Below, piece after piece: positions 8,826 through 16,650 of a DNA stretch of 64,000 nt. The position numbers were made by a program, and so were the translations under genes. Numbering within the stretch: position 1 is the stretch's first letter; every line of letters starts with the position of its first letter. The stretch comes from Neorhizobium vignae (GTDB lineage: Bacteria > Pseudomonadota > Alphaproteobacteria > Rhizobiales > Rhizobiaceae): positions 496,001-560,000 of the forward strand of contig NZ_JNNU01000002.1 in the NCBI RefSeq assembly GCF_000732195.1, read 5' to 3'. The notes beneath the pieces were generated by a model that made no database searches, was not told the DNA's origin, and saw only the letters and a program-made list of their open reading frames with translations.

Positions 8826-9566
8826 ATGCAGATCGGCAGCATTGGCAGTAACCACCCGGCTCGGCCTGCGAAGCAGGACGGAGCGTCGGCCTCGACGGAT
8901 GCTGCAACAGCCGCGTCGTCCGGTCCATCCGGCCCCAAGGATGAGCCCTACGATCGCCTCGTCCATGGCCTGACCTCGCTGAAGAAGGCGAGCGACGAGG
9001 CGGACGAACAGGCAAAGGCCCGCGCCAAGCAGAAGCTCGATGACGCCAAGCAGCAGCTCGAGTTCATGCGCCGCTGGGGGTTGGATCCGCAAGTGATCGC
9101 CAGGCAGGCGGCCCAGCTCGGCGTCGTCGTTGCCGGCGCTGCCCGCGAATTCACCGAGGCGCTGACCGGGAGCGGCAGCGGCGCCATGCCCTCCGCCAAC
9201 GCCCCGCTCAGTGCAGCGACGTCGGATCCGATCCTGAATGCCGGCGAACAGGCCGCAGCCGCCGATAGCGCCGCTGACGAGCCGACAGAGGATGACAAGC
9301 CGGTCTCCTATGCCGAGCAAGCCTATCTCGACGAAATGGACGAGACGCCGCTGGAGGCGCCAAAACTGTCGCTGGACGACATCAGGACGGCGGTGGAATT
9401 CAGCACCGTCGCCCGCCAGATCAAGGCACTTCTGGAAGAGGCGGCCCGCAGGCTGCGCGAGCAGAACAACACCGCCACCGTACCCGGCACCCAGAGCCTC
9501 GACGCTTCGGTGAACACGCTGACCGGCACGGTCTCCGCCATGCCGACAGTCAGCATCACCGTCTGA
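8826..9566 (+). CDS. Hypothetical protein with helical, Ala/Glu-rich region
   Basis: A 246-residue protein not matched to a known family. It has a low-complexity Ser/Ala N-terminus and a charged helical stretch (about residues 50-85, KKASDEADEQAKARAKQKL). A conserved-looking segment FMRRWGLDPQVIARQAAQLG follows, with a second helical region near residues 190-220. No signal peptide or membrane helix is seen. A strong ribosome site, GGAGAGACGAG, precedes the start. A bidirectional terminator follows directly, so it ends a transcription unit convergent with pyruvate kinase. Confidence 0.75.
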   Translation: MQIGSIGSNHPARPAKQDGASASTDAATAASSGPSGPKDEPYDRLVHGLTSLKKASDEADEQAKARAKQKLDDAKQQLEFMRRWGLDPQVIARQAAQLGVVVAGAAREFTEALTGSGSGAMPSANAPLSAATSDPILNAGEQAAAADSAADEPTEDDKPVSYAEQAYLDEMDETPLEAPKLSLDDIRTAVEFSTVARQIKALLEEAARRLREQNNTATVPGTQSLDASVNTLTGTVSAMPTVSITV

Positions 9567-9595
9567 CGGCCCATCATCGAAACTGCGCACAACAA

Positions 9596-9625
9596 AAAAC
9601 CGCCGGATCGCTCCGGCGGTTTTCG
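9596..9625. terminator. Bidirectional intrinsic terminator
   Basis: A 10-bp perfect stem, AACCGCCGGA / TCCGGCGGTT, with a TCGC loop. It has an A-run on the left and TTTTCGTTT on the right, so it can end transcription of the 8826-9566 gene and the convergent pyruvate kinase operon. Confidence 0.85.
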
Positions 9626-9644
9626 TTTGTCGGGGCGTTGCGTC

Positions 9645-11084
9645 TCAGATGCCGCTCTGGCCGTCTGAGCCGATATAGGCGATGCGCAGCATGTTGGTGG
9701 CGCCGGGCGTGCCGAGCGGAACGCCGGCCGAGATGATGATCCGGTCGCCGGGCTTGCCGAAGCCTTCCGACACGACGATGCGGCAGGCGCGGTTGACCAT
9801 GTCGTCGAGGTCCGTCGCGTCATGGGTGACGACGCAATGCATGCCCCAGCCGACCGAAAGCCGGCGTGCCGTCTGGACGATCGGCGACAGCGCGATGATC
9901 GGCACCTCCGGACGTTCGCGGGATGCGCGCAGGCCCGTCGTGCCCGACGAGGTATAGGTGACGATGGCCGACAGTTTCAGGGTTTCTGCGATCTGGCGGG
10001 CGGCAAGCGAGATGGCGTCCGCACCGGTCGCCTCGGGCGTCGCGCGCTGTGCATAGATGATGCTCGGATAAAGCGGATCCTGCTCGACCGTGCTGGCGAT
10101 CGACGCCATCATCGACACCGCCTCGACCGGATACTGGCCGGAAGCCGATTCGGCCGAGAGCATGATCGCATCGGCGCCTTCGAAAACGGCGATCGACACG
10201 TCCGAGACCTCGGCGCGGGTCGGAACCGGCGCGGTGATCATCGATTCCAGCATCTGGGTTGCGACCACGACCGGCTTGCCGGCGCGCCGACACAAGCGCG
10301 TCAGCTGCTTCTGGATTCCCGGAACGGCTTCGATCGGCATTTCGACGCCAAGGTCGCCGCGCGCCACCATGACGGCATCGGAAAGCTCGATGATCTCGTC
10401 GATGCGCTCCAGCGCCTGGGGCTTCTCGATCTTCGACATGATGCCGACGCGACCGCGGGCGATCTTGCGCACTTCGGCAAGGTCATCGGGGCGCTGGACG
10501 AAGGAAAGCGCCACCCAGTCGACATCGTCGGTCGCGAGAACCGCGTCGAGGTCGATACGGTCCTTTTCGGTCAGCGCGCCGACGCCGAGCAGCGTATCGG
10601 GCAGGCTGACGCCCTTGCGGTCGGAAATGCTGGTGCCGGCGACGACCTTGCAGACGATGCTCTTGCCATCGGCCTTCTCGGCCTTCAGCGCCAGCTTGCC
10701 GTCGTCGATCAGCAGGCGATGGCCCACTTTCACGGCTTCCAGGATTTCCGGATGCGGCAGGAATACGCGGGTCTCGTCGCCTGGTTCGTCGCGGTTGTCG
10801 AGCGTGAAGGTCTGCCCCGGAGTGAGCGTCACCTTGCCCGCTGCAAACTTGCCGACGCGGAGCTTCGGGCCCTGAAGGTCGGCGAGAATGCCAATCGGCC
10901 GGCCGCAGCGCGCCTCGACGGAGCGGATGCGCGTGATCAGCGTGCGCATCAGGTCGTGGCTCGCATGGCTCATGTTGATGCGGAAGAGATCAGCCCCCGC
11001 TTCATGCAGCTTCTGGATCATCGCCTCTTCGGACGAAGCCGGCCCGAGGGTGGCGAGGATCTTTACTTTGCGGTTGCGCCTCAT
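9645..11084 (-). CDS. pyk: Pyruvate kinase
   Basis: A 479-residue pyruvate kinase, which makes pyruvate and ATP from phosphoenolpyruvate and ADP in the last step of glycolysis. Family motifs in order: RRNRKVKILATLGPAS at the N-terminus, the active-site segment IMSKIEKPQALERIDEII, the metal site MVARGDLGVEMP, the ATQMLESM loop, and the C-terminal allosteric domain (TYTSSGTTGLRASRERP). The length is normal. Its ATG shares one base with the TGA of the upstream DUF1036 gene, so the two are likely co-translated. Confidence 0.97.
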   Translation of the reverse strand: MRRNRKVKILATLGPASSEEAMIQKLHEAGADLFRINMSHASHDLMRTLITRIRSVEARCGRPIGILADLQGPKLRVGKFAAGKVTLTPGQTFTLDNRDEPGDETRVFLPHPEILEAVKVGHRLLIDDGKLALKAEKADGKSIVCKVVAGTSISDRKGVSLPDTLLGVGALTEKDRIDLDAVLATDDVDWVALSFVQRPDDLAEVRKIARGRVGIMSKIEKPQALERIDEIIELSDAVMVARGDLGVEMPIEAVPGIQKQLTRLCRRAGKPVVVATQMLESMITAPVPTRAEVSDVSIAVFEGADAIMLSAESASGQYPVEAVSMMASIASTVEQDPLYPSIIYAQRATPEATGADAISLAARQIAETLKLSAIVTYTSSGTTGLRASRERPEVPIIALSPIVQTARRLSVGWGMHCVVTHDATDLDDMVNRACRIVVSEGFGKPGDRIIISAGVPLGTPGATNMLRIAYIGSDGQSGI

Positions 11085-11557
11085 CAGTTGTGGCCTTCTT
11101 GTGTGCCAGGCGTGTCCGAAAGCTGGACCATCCAGCTTCCCTGACGGCCCGTATCGTATTCCTTGAAGCCCATGCGCTGGAAGCCACGGGCAAAACAGTC
11201 ATTGACGCCGACGACTTTGAACTCGTTCTCCGCGACGCACATGTTCACATTGCCGGTCCAGCGGCCGCCCCGGGCCGCGTCCTCGGCATAGAGATAATAA
11301 TAACGCGACTGCAGTTCGCCCTCGATCAGCGTCGCGCAGGTGGAGGCCGGAACCTGCCACCAGCCTTCGGTGGTCCAGCCCTCCGTGGCGCGATAGCCGA
11401 TCGCCACGCCGACGAGGTTCTGCGTGGCGTTGCAGACACGGAAATCCGCATGCGCGACGGTCGCCGCCAAAAGCGGAACGCCGAAGGCGACCATGGCGGC
11501 AAGCGCCGAAGCGGAAACGAGGGAGCGAAGAGTGGCTTTGGGGGATTTTTTCGACAC
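11084..11557 (-). CDS. Exported DUF1036 protein
   Basis: A 157-residue protein starting at a GTG codon. It has a signal peptide (MSKKSPKATLRSLVSASALA..., cleavage after AHA near residue 37) and a mature DUF1036 domain: DFRVCNATQNLVGVAIGYRA, WTTEGWWQVPASTC, and RYYYLYAEDA. Four or more cysteines in the mature part suit disulfides in the periplasm. DUF1036 next to pyruvate kinase is a recurring rhizobial arrangement. Role unknown. Confidence 0.9.
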   Translation of the reverse strand: MSKKSPKATLRSLVSASALAAMVAFGVPLLAATVAHADFRVCNATQNLVGVAIGYRATEGWTTEGWWQVPASTCATLIEGELQSRYYYLYAEDAARGGRWTGNVNMCVAENEFKVVGVNDCFARGFQRMGFKEYDTGRQGSWMVQLSDTPGTQEGHN

Positions 11558-11760
11558 GGTTTCCGTCAGGACTCCATGGTTATTCGTGAAGCACTTTCTT
11601 CGCGCGGCGGAGTCGGAAAGTCAACGTAACTCTAATCGATTAGTCCGTCTCATGCGCTCAATCCAAGCTGATCGTCGCCCCAACACGGCTTGCGTCGCGG
11701 CTTTCCCCATGCCATCAACACCCGTCTTCCGACCGACCTTTCGAAACCGTTTCATTTCCG

Positions 11761-12558
11761 ATGGCGATGCAGGACTTCATTCCTTTCGAGATCATAGAAG
11801 GCGATTATGACAGCGGCATGGTGCTGCTCGCCGACCATGCCATGAACCGCCTGCCCGCCCGCTACGGCAGCCTCGGCCTGCCGGCGAGCGCCTTTCACCG
11901 CCATATCGCCTTCGACATCGGCATCGAGCAGCTCACCCGCCGCTTGGCGGCGATGTTGAACGTGCCGGCAGTGCTCGGCTGCTTTTCGCGCCTGCTGATC
12001 GATCCGAACCGCGGCGAGGACGATCCGACCCTGATCATGAAGATTTCCGACGGAGCGATCATTCCCGGCAATCATCCGATCACGCAGGAGGAGTGGGATT
12101 TCCGCCTCGACACCTATCACCGGCCCTATCACCGCGCCGTCGAGCGCACGATCGCCAAGGCAGGTGCGTCGGGCCGCGCGCCGCTCGTCCTGTCGCTGCA
12201 TTCCTTCACGCCGTTCTGGAAAGGCGTCGCCCGCCCCTGGCATGCGGCGGTGCTGTGGGACAGCGACGACCGCGCCGTGACGCCGCTCCTCCGCCTGCTC
12301 GACGAACCGGGCGACATCGTCGTCGGCGACAACGAGCCCTATGACGGGGCGCTTAAAGGCGACACGATGTACCGGCACTGCATGGTGTCGGGAACCCCGC
12401 ACGCGCTTCTCGAGGTCCGCCAGGACCTGATCGGCGACGAGACCGGCATCGCCGCCTGGGCGGAAAGGCTGGCGCCGGTCTTCAAGACACTCAACGCCGA
12501 CCCCACATTGCATGAATACAGGATTTTTCCCTCGCGCACCGGCCCCTATCCGGTGTGA
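11761..12558 (+). CDS. N-formylglutamate amidohydrolase family protein
   Basis: A 265-residue protein of the N-formylglutamate amidohydrolase (HutG-type) family. Visible family segments are VLLADHAMNRLP, HIAFDIGIEQLTRRLAA, SRLLIDPNR and LVLSLHSFTPFW; the Asp/Glu and His residues in these are thought to bind the metal. It is not in a hut operon here, so it may act on another formylated or acylated amino acid. Start at 11761 or the in-frame ATG two codons on. Confidence 0.88.
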   Translation: MAMQDFIPFEIIEGDYDSGMVLLADHAMNRLPARYGSLGLPASAFHRHIAFDIGIEQLTRRLAAMLNVPAVLGCFSRLLIDPNRGEDDPTLIMKISDGAIIPGNHPITQEEWDFRLDTYHRPYHRAVERTIAKAGASGRAPLVLSLHSFTPFWKGVARPWHAAVLWDSDDRAVTPLLRLLDEPGDIVVGDNEPYDGALKGDTMYRHCMVSGTPHALLEVRQDLIGDETGIAAWAERLAPVFKTLNADPTLHEYRIFPSRTGPYPV

Positions 12559-12580
12559 CACGACACCAGGAGGTGCGCCC

Positions 12581-12889
12581 ATGAGCGAACTCACGAAAGA
12601 ACAGCAGACCGAATTCGAGGCGGCCGCCTTCCGCCGCCTTGTCCAGCATCTGCGCGAGCGCACCGACGTTCAGAATATCGATCTGATGAACCTTGCCGGC
12701 TTCTGCCGCAACTGCCTGTCGAACTGGTATCGCGATGCCGCCAGCGATGCCGGCGTCGATCTCTCCAAGGACGCATCCCGCGAGATCGTCTACGGCATGC
12801 CCTACGAGGATTGGAAAAATCTGCATCAGGCGGAAGCCTCGAATGCACAAAAAGCCGCATTCGACGTCAACAAGCCGGCCCATGGCTGA
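12581..12889 (+). CDS. DUF1244 domain protein
   Basis: A 102-residue protein starting at MSELTKEQQTEFEAAAFRRL after a strong CAGGAGGTGCGCCC ribosome site. The DUF1244 signature FCRNCLSNWYRDAA, with a CxxC-type pair, and GMPYEDWK are present. The family is common in proteobacteria, with unknown function and a proposed metal site. It lies 22 bp after the amidohydrolase stop, in one transcription unit with it. Confidence 0.9.
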   Translation: MSELTKEQQTEFEAAAFRRLVQHLRERTDVQNIDLMNLAGFCRNCLSNWYRDAASDAGVDLSKDASREIVYGMPYEDWKNLHQAEASNAQKAAFDVNKPAHG

Positions 12890-12975
12890 TCGATTTGCCG
12901 ATTGGGCTTGACCTCGCGGCGGCTTTTCGGCAGTTGACGACCATTCATTGAAATCTACACGATCAGGAGGCCCCG

Positions 12976-13113
12976 ATGTCTGATGCTCATGGCGTCGCCC
13001 GCGACCAGCTTCGCGCATTTATCGAGCGTATCGAACGACTGGAAGAAGAAAAGAAGACCATCGCCGACGACATCAAGGATGTCTACGGCGAAGCCAAGGG
13101 CATGGGCTTCTAA
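12976..13113 (+). pseudogene. gapR: 5' half of host gapR (DUF2312), cut by the element
   Basis: The reading frame encodes [20 protein letters not shown] and continues to EAKGMGF, then stops at a TAA supplied by inserted DNA: 45 residues in place of about 90. It retains a good ribosome site (CAGGAGGCCCCG), so the truncated peptide is probably still made. The missing C-terminal half is at 43448-43591, and joining the two restores an uninterrupted 90-residue DUF2312 protein. GapR is a nucleoid-associated protein that binds over-twisted DNA in alphaproteobacteria and is essential in Caulobacter. The lost half includes the basic lysine/arginine-rich segment. Confidence 0.92.
13105..13108 (+). repeat. 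Left junction core (GGCT) of the integrated element
   Basis: GGCT at the end of the host sequence GGGCATGGGCT. The same GGCT recurs at 43448-43451, where host gapR resumes (GGCTACGACACG). It is the shared core at which recombination could have exchanged strands. Beyond it, element DNA begins TCTAAACCCCCT. Confidence 0.75.
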
Positions 13114-13130
13114 ACCCCCTCAGATCGTAT

Positions 13131-13153
13131 GTTATTGATGTAGAATCAATAAC
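13131..13153. repeat. 9-bp inverted repeat near the left end
   Basis: GTTATTGAT and ATCAATAAC form perfect arms separated by 5 bp. The repeat lies about 25 bp inside the left junction and just upstream of the element gapR. It could be a recombinase arm site, an operator, or part of the promoter region for the element gapR. Confidence 0.6.
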
Positions 13154-13222
13154 TTAGAATGACCATATATGTTGCCGGCCGTGTGTGCAAGCGGCCGAAG
13201 GGACAAAAGAGAAGGGACAACA

Positions 13223-13483
13223 ATGGAAGAAGTCGCAACGACCGGAGACATCAATGTCGCCGCTTCCGAACTACGCCAGTTCATCGAACGGATCGAACGT
13301 CTGGAAGAAGAGAAGCAGACGATCGCCGACGACATCAAGGACGTATTCGGAGAGGCCAAGGGCCGCGGCTACGATACGAAGGCGATGAAAACGATCATTC
13401 GCCTGCGCAAGAAGGACGCCAACGAGCGCCTCGAGGAGGAGTCCATCCTTCAGACCTACATGGCCGCCCTTGGAATGGAATAG
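13223..13483 (+). CDS. gapR: Element-borne GapR (DUF2312 family) replacement protein
   Basis: An 86-residue complete DUF2312 protein. Compared over 72 aligned positions with the host protein reconstructed from its two halves, 53 are identical by eye, including [24 protein letters not shown] and the LRKKD segment. The start at 13223 ([11 protein letters not shown]) was chosen for the GAAGGGA site upstream; the longer in-frame ATG upstream gives a non-conserved leader. It is the first gene inside the element and is oriented the same way as the broken host gene, 110 bp downstream of it. The likely role is to restore GapR nucleoid-binding function lost on integration, or to serve as an element-specific nucleoid protein. 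Confidence 0.92.
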   Translation: MEEVATTGDINVAASELRQFIERIERLEEEKQTIADDIKDVFGEAKGRGYDTKAMKTIIRLRKKDANERLEEESILQTYMAALGME

Positions 13484-13581
13484 CTCGAACGGGCGCCCGA
13501 CAAGCGCGGAGCGCCCTTCGTTCACATCGCCCGCCGTGGCGCGAGGCAACCTTTGCGCCACGGTACCACAGTGCAGAATAC

Positions 13582-14217
13582 CTAGAGCCGCGTCGGCCTA
13601 ATTCTCGCAGCAGGCTTCAGTGGTGCACGCATCGCGAGCAATGCTCGATAATTGTTCTGGAACTGCTTCTGCAGCCGGTTCGGCTGCTCTTCGACAAGGG
13701 CGTCGGCGGCACGTTCCTTGACCCTTTCCGGAGTCATCAACTCGAAACGACTTATCGTCTCCTCGCCTTTTGCCGTGATACCGGCAATCAGAATTTGCCG
13801 CAGGCCGCCGATCGAGTAGTCGAGATGGGCGCCCGGCGCGTCGAAGTAAGGATGAACGATTTTGAAGCGGCAGCGTCTGTATTTACGATGCCAGACTTCG
13901 ATGGGATCGTAAGTGTCCTTCCGGTCCGTGTTGCAAGCATAGCAGGCGAGAACGAGATTTTCCGGCCGGAACGTCCACTTCGGATAGACCGCCTTCGGTG
14001 CGACATGGTCTCTCGCAGGATAGTCCTCATGAAGATACGAACGGCAGTAGGCACATCGACGGCGTTGCTGGACCATCAAGAGCGTGGTGACGTCGCGTTT
14101 GAAGCGGCCCACGCGGCCCGTCGTCCGTTCCCAAAGGGTCGGTTTCGCGCCATCATCCTTTCTTGACAGATTCTGGACAAGCGCCCAGTCGTAGGCGGGA
14201 ACGCGTATTCTGATCAT
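13582..14217 (-). CDS. ptuB: Septu-type HNH endonuclease (PtuB-like)
   Basis: A 211-residue protein with an HNH nuclease fold: CAYC (first zinc pair), then DHVAPKA carrying the catalytic His, FRPENLVLACYACNTDRKD with the Asn and the second CxxC pair. It starts at 14217 within an ATGA overlap with the upstream ATPase gene, so the two are co-translated. An AAA-15/21 ATPase plus an HNH nuclease in this order is the Septu (PtuA-PtuB) anti-phage layout, in which PtuA holds and regulates the nuclease. The longer open frame upstream of 14217 is inside the ATPase gene and is not coding. Confidence 0.82.
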   Translation of the reverse strand: MIRIRVPAYDWALVQNLSRKDDGAKPTLWERTTGRVGRFKRDVTTLLMVQQRRRCAYCRSYLHEDYPARDHVAPKAVYPKWTFRPENLVLACYACNTDRKDTYDPIEVWHRKYRRCRFKIVHPYFDAPGAHLDYSIGGLRQILIAGITAKGEETISRFELMTPERVKERAADALVEEQPNRLQKQFQNNYRALLAMRAPLKPAARIRPTRL

Positions 14218-15665
14218 CGAATCTTCCGTCGATATGCCTTTATCTCTTCCACGACGATCTGCAGAGGCTTGTCGCCAGCCAGATCCAGTGCAGAGGCCTT
14301 TCCCAGGAACGCATCGAGGAACCCGACATCCTTGCCTCCGGCCTGTACGTGTTCGAGAGCCGTAGCCAGATCCTCGTAGAAAAGCGTGCTCGACGCGGAC
14401 GGAATTCCCAGCACCTGGTAGAGAACGGCTTCGGAGCCCCATCCTTCGAAGCGGGCGTCCACCGCCTCGAGCACCACGCCCTCGGCGTCTCCTGTGACTG
14501 TGACGACGCTGGCGCGCCCTTTCGGCAAATTGGAGATGAGGTGCGGAGAATGTGTTGCTACCAGTACGTGGCACCCCTCAGCGTGATCCAGCGACTGCGA
14601 AATGAGTTCGATATATCGTTGCTGCCACGTTACGTTCAGGCTGACTTCGGGTTCGTCGATTAGAACGAGCGATCCGGGACGGGCGTACGAAATAAGCTTC
14701 GATCCGGTGGCAAGAATGTTCTGCTCGCCTGAACTGAGGTGCCCGAACTCGATTTCGAAAGGCGCGCCAAACGACACGGATGGCGACACGTTGAATCCGA
14801 GTCTCTGGGCGAAAGGAGCAAGATCGCCAAACTCATCGGCCAAAAACGCGCCGTCCCGATAAGGAAGATCATCCAGCGAAATCGCCAAGGTCGACTTCCT
14901 GCTGTCTGGATGCCTGATCCGCGCGGTCGCACCGACCAGCCCTACGAACAGCCGGCGTACGTGATCCGCGTAGCTCCGTACGTTCTCTTCCGTCGGTTCG
15001 ATGCGTGACGCGCGGCGGCCGAGCCGCTGACGTACGCGGTCACTCCATTCGACGTCGTCCAACTGCAGTAGTCCGGTCAATTCACCTATCGAGACTTTCG
15101 GAAACATGATCCAGATTTCCGCGGCCGCATTTTGGACAACCAGAGAAAGCCAGCGACGAAATGCGGCCAGCCTTGCGCGATCCGCACCCATGTTCAGGAG
15201 TGCTTCCGCGACTCCGCGCTCAACCGCGCCGGTCGTCATCAAATTGCTGCTCTGGCGCGCTCCGAGATAAAAGTAAAAGTCCTCTTTACCCTGTGTTTTT
15301 TGAAAGTGGAAACGATCGGATACAAGATTGGAAATCGCGAGCACGCGGCTAGGAAGTCGTGCTCTCGCGTCGTCGCGATATAGCGTACCGAGCCCGACTC
15401 TGCCCGTGGTCTCTCCATCGTGGACGTCCAACCCGCGGCAGAAGCCCCGACCTTCATATTCTGGTGGTTTGCGAAATCCAGACGCGTTGTAGATCAGTCC
15501 TAAAAGATTCGCGATAGATGCAAGGATCCGGCTCTTGCCGCTTCCGTTTTGGCCAGCCAGGATAGAAATATGGGTGGTCGCAAGATCGGCATGCTCGCTC
15601 ACGAGGTCGAAATATCTGTTTACGTCCGTGAAGCGCCCGCGCCTGACGATGAATGTAGTTGCCAC
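14214..15665 (-). CDS. ptuA: Septu-type ATPase (PtuA-like)
   Basis: A 483-residue SMC/ABC-like ATPase of the AAA-15/21 type. Walker A is GQNGSGKS (near residue 40), the signature is LSSGEQNIL, Walker B is LVLIDEPEVSLN, and the switch His is in VATHSPHLIS. A large insert lies between Walker A and the signature, as in OLD/PtuA proteins; no TOPRIM domain is seen, which separates it from OLD nucleases. Translation starts at GTG (15665). Together with the overlapping HNH gene it forms a two-gene Septu-type defence system. Confidence 0.83.
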   Translation of the reverse strand: MATTFIVRRGRFTDVNRYFDLVSEHADLATTHISILAGQNGSGKSRILASIANLLGLIYNASGFRKPPEYEGRGFCRGLDVHDGETTGRVGLGTLYRDDARARLPSRVLAISNLVSDRFHFQKTQGKEDFYFYLGARQSSNLMTTGAVERGVAEALLNMGADRARLAAFRRWLSLVVQNAAAEIWIMFPKVSIGELTGLLQLDDVEWSDRVRQRLGRRASRIEPTEENVRSYADHVRRLFVGLVGATARIRHPDSRKSTLAISLDDLPYRDGAFLADEFGDLAPFAQRLGFNVSPSVSFGAPFEIEFGHLSSGEQNILATGSKLISYARPGSLVLIDEPEVSLNVTWQQRYIELISQSLDHAEGCHVLVATHSPHLISNLPKGRASVVTVTGDAEGVVLEAVDARFEGWGSEAVLYQVLGIPSASSTLFYEDLATALEHVQAGGKDVGFLDAFLGKASALDLAGDKPLQIVVEEIKAYRRKIR

Positions 15666-15861
15666 TGCCGACGCCTGCCCTTCCTGGCGGCGTCGAGGAC
15701 CCGTCTACCAGCCGTCAAGTTGCGATCTCGCATATGTGGACGATATTTTCGAAGACCACCACTGAAAATTGAATACTTTCAACAACTGTCCAATGCATAT
15801 TGAGGCTCGAGACCACGGCGGCGTCCCAAGGCTCTCGAACCTTGCCATAGGCAACCGTCCT
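15666..15861. other. Intergenic gap with promoter space for ptuAB
   Basis: A 196-bp gap between the trio's last gene and ptuA, both reading leftwards. It is AT-richer than its neighbours (for example TTGAATACTTTCAACAACTG). It probably holds the ptuA promoter; no clear terminator hairpin was found. Confidence 0.4.
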
Positions 15862-16650
15862 TCAGTTGATCGGCTTTAGACTGTCAGGATTGAGACCGGA
15901 CAGGCGTACCAGCACTCGCATCTCGCCCGCCGTGATGAGAACGAGGTCGCCCAGATCCGTCATGACCCTCCCGGTGTGTTGCTCGTACTGCAGGCCCATA
16001 CCGGCGAGCACGCGGTCGTCGTGCAGACGAGCCACGAGGCTCGAGAGTGCATGTCGATCATCGCCGCTGATCTGCCCTCTTATCTCGGCGGCCACGTCCT
16101 CGAAGGAGAAGTTTTCACGATCGCGGAGGTCGACGCCCGAAAGCTTGTGAAAGAATGCGGCCAGCGTGTTGTAGCGCAGTCGGGCCAGCCGTCCGTCCTC
16201 AAGTTCCGTCCTGACAGCCGACTGATCGTTGAAGTCGAGATTTTCCAACAGAATTTCGTCGATCCTGCGCGCCCGCGTGCCCTTTCGCGCGGGAGGCCGG
16301 GCTCCATTCCGCTCGCCGTCACGCGCCCGCAGGTAGTCCGACAGCCCTTCATCGTGGGCGATGGTGTCCTTCGTCGGCCCCGGTGGCTCCGACCGGGGCG
16401 AGAGATACTGCTTCAGCTTCCTGTATTCGTGCACGCTGAGTGCAACCAGTCGACGATGTGGATGAAAGTACGTCGTGCGCCAGCCCTTCTTTCTCGCCAG
16501 TTCGAGCGCGCGACCGGAAACGATGTCGTCGCAGGCCTCCTTGAGCCTGGCGAGCGTGCCCAGGCGTCTGTCGCTGCCGTTATCCTTCGCCTCCTGTACA
16601 AGCCTCGCCATTATCTGCGCGGACAACCGCCCGTCGGGTTCCTCGCTCAT
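15862..16650 (-). CDS. Third gene of recombinase trio (GmtX-like accessory protein)
   Basis: A 262-residue protein with no catalytic motif that I recognise. It begins MSEEPDGRLSAQIMARLVQE, has a helical N-terminal half, a central charged linker (about residues 100-130, ERNGARPPARKGTRARR), and a C-terminal half with RYNTLAAFFHKLSGVDLRDRE. Its start overlaps the stop of the 1132-residue gene by ATGA. By position and size it corresponds to the small third member of gamma-mobile-trio operons (GmtX) or to TnpC of Tn554-type elements, likely an accessory to the two recombinases. The name is by context, not by a residue match. Confidence 0.6.
   Translation of the reverse strand: MSEEPDGRLSAQIMARLVQEAKDNGSDRRLGTLARLKEACDDIVSGRALELARKKGWRTTYFHPHRRLVALSVHEYRKLKQYLSPRSEPPGPTKDTIAHDEGLSDYLRARDGERNGARPPARKGTRARRIDEILLENLDFNDQSAVRTELEDGRLARLRYNTLAAFFHKLSGVDLRDRENFSFEDVAAEIRGQISGDDRHALSSLVARLHDDRVLAGMGLQYEQHTGRVMTDLGDLVLITAGEMRVLVRLSGLNPDSLKPIN

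Noticed and set aside
8097..9590. 497-residue minus-strand frame across the hydrolase and the 8826-9566 gene
   Set aside because: Antisense shadow with no start context; the plus-strand hydrolase has a GHSFGG elbow.
13582..14574. 330-residue extension of the PtuB frame
   Set aside because: The extra 119 residues overlap the end of ptuA and are Arg-rich out-of-frame sequence; the ATGA overlap gives the real start at 14217.
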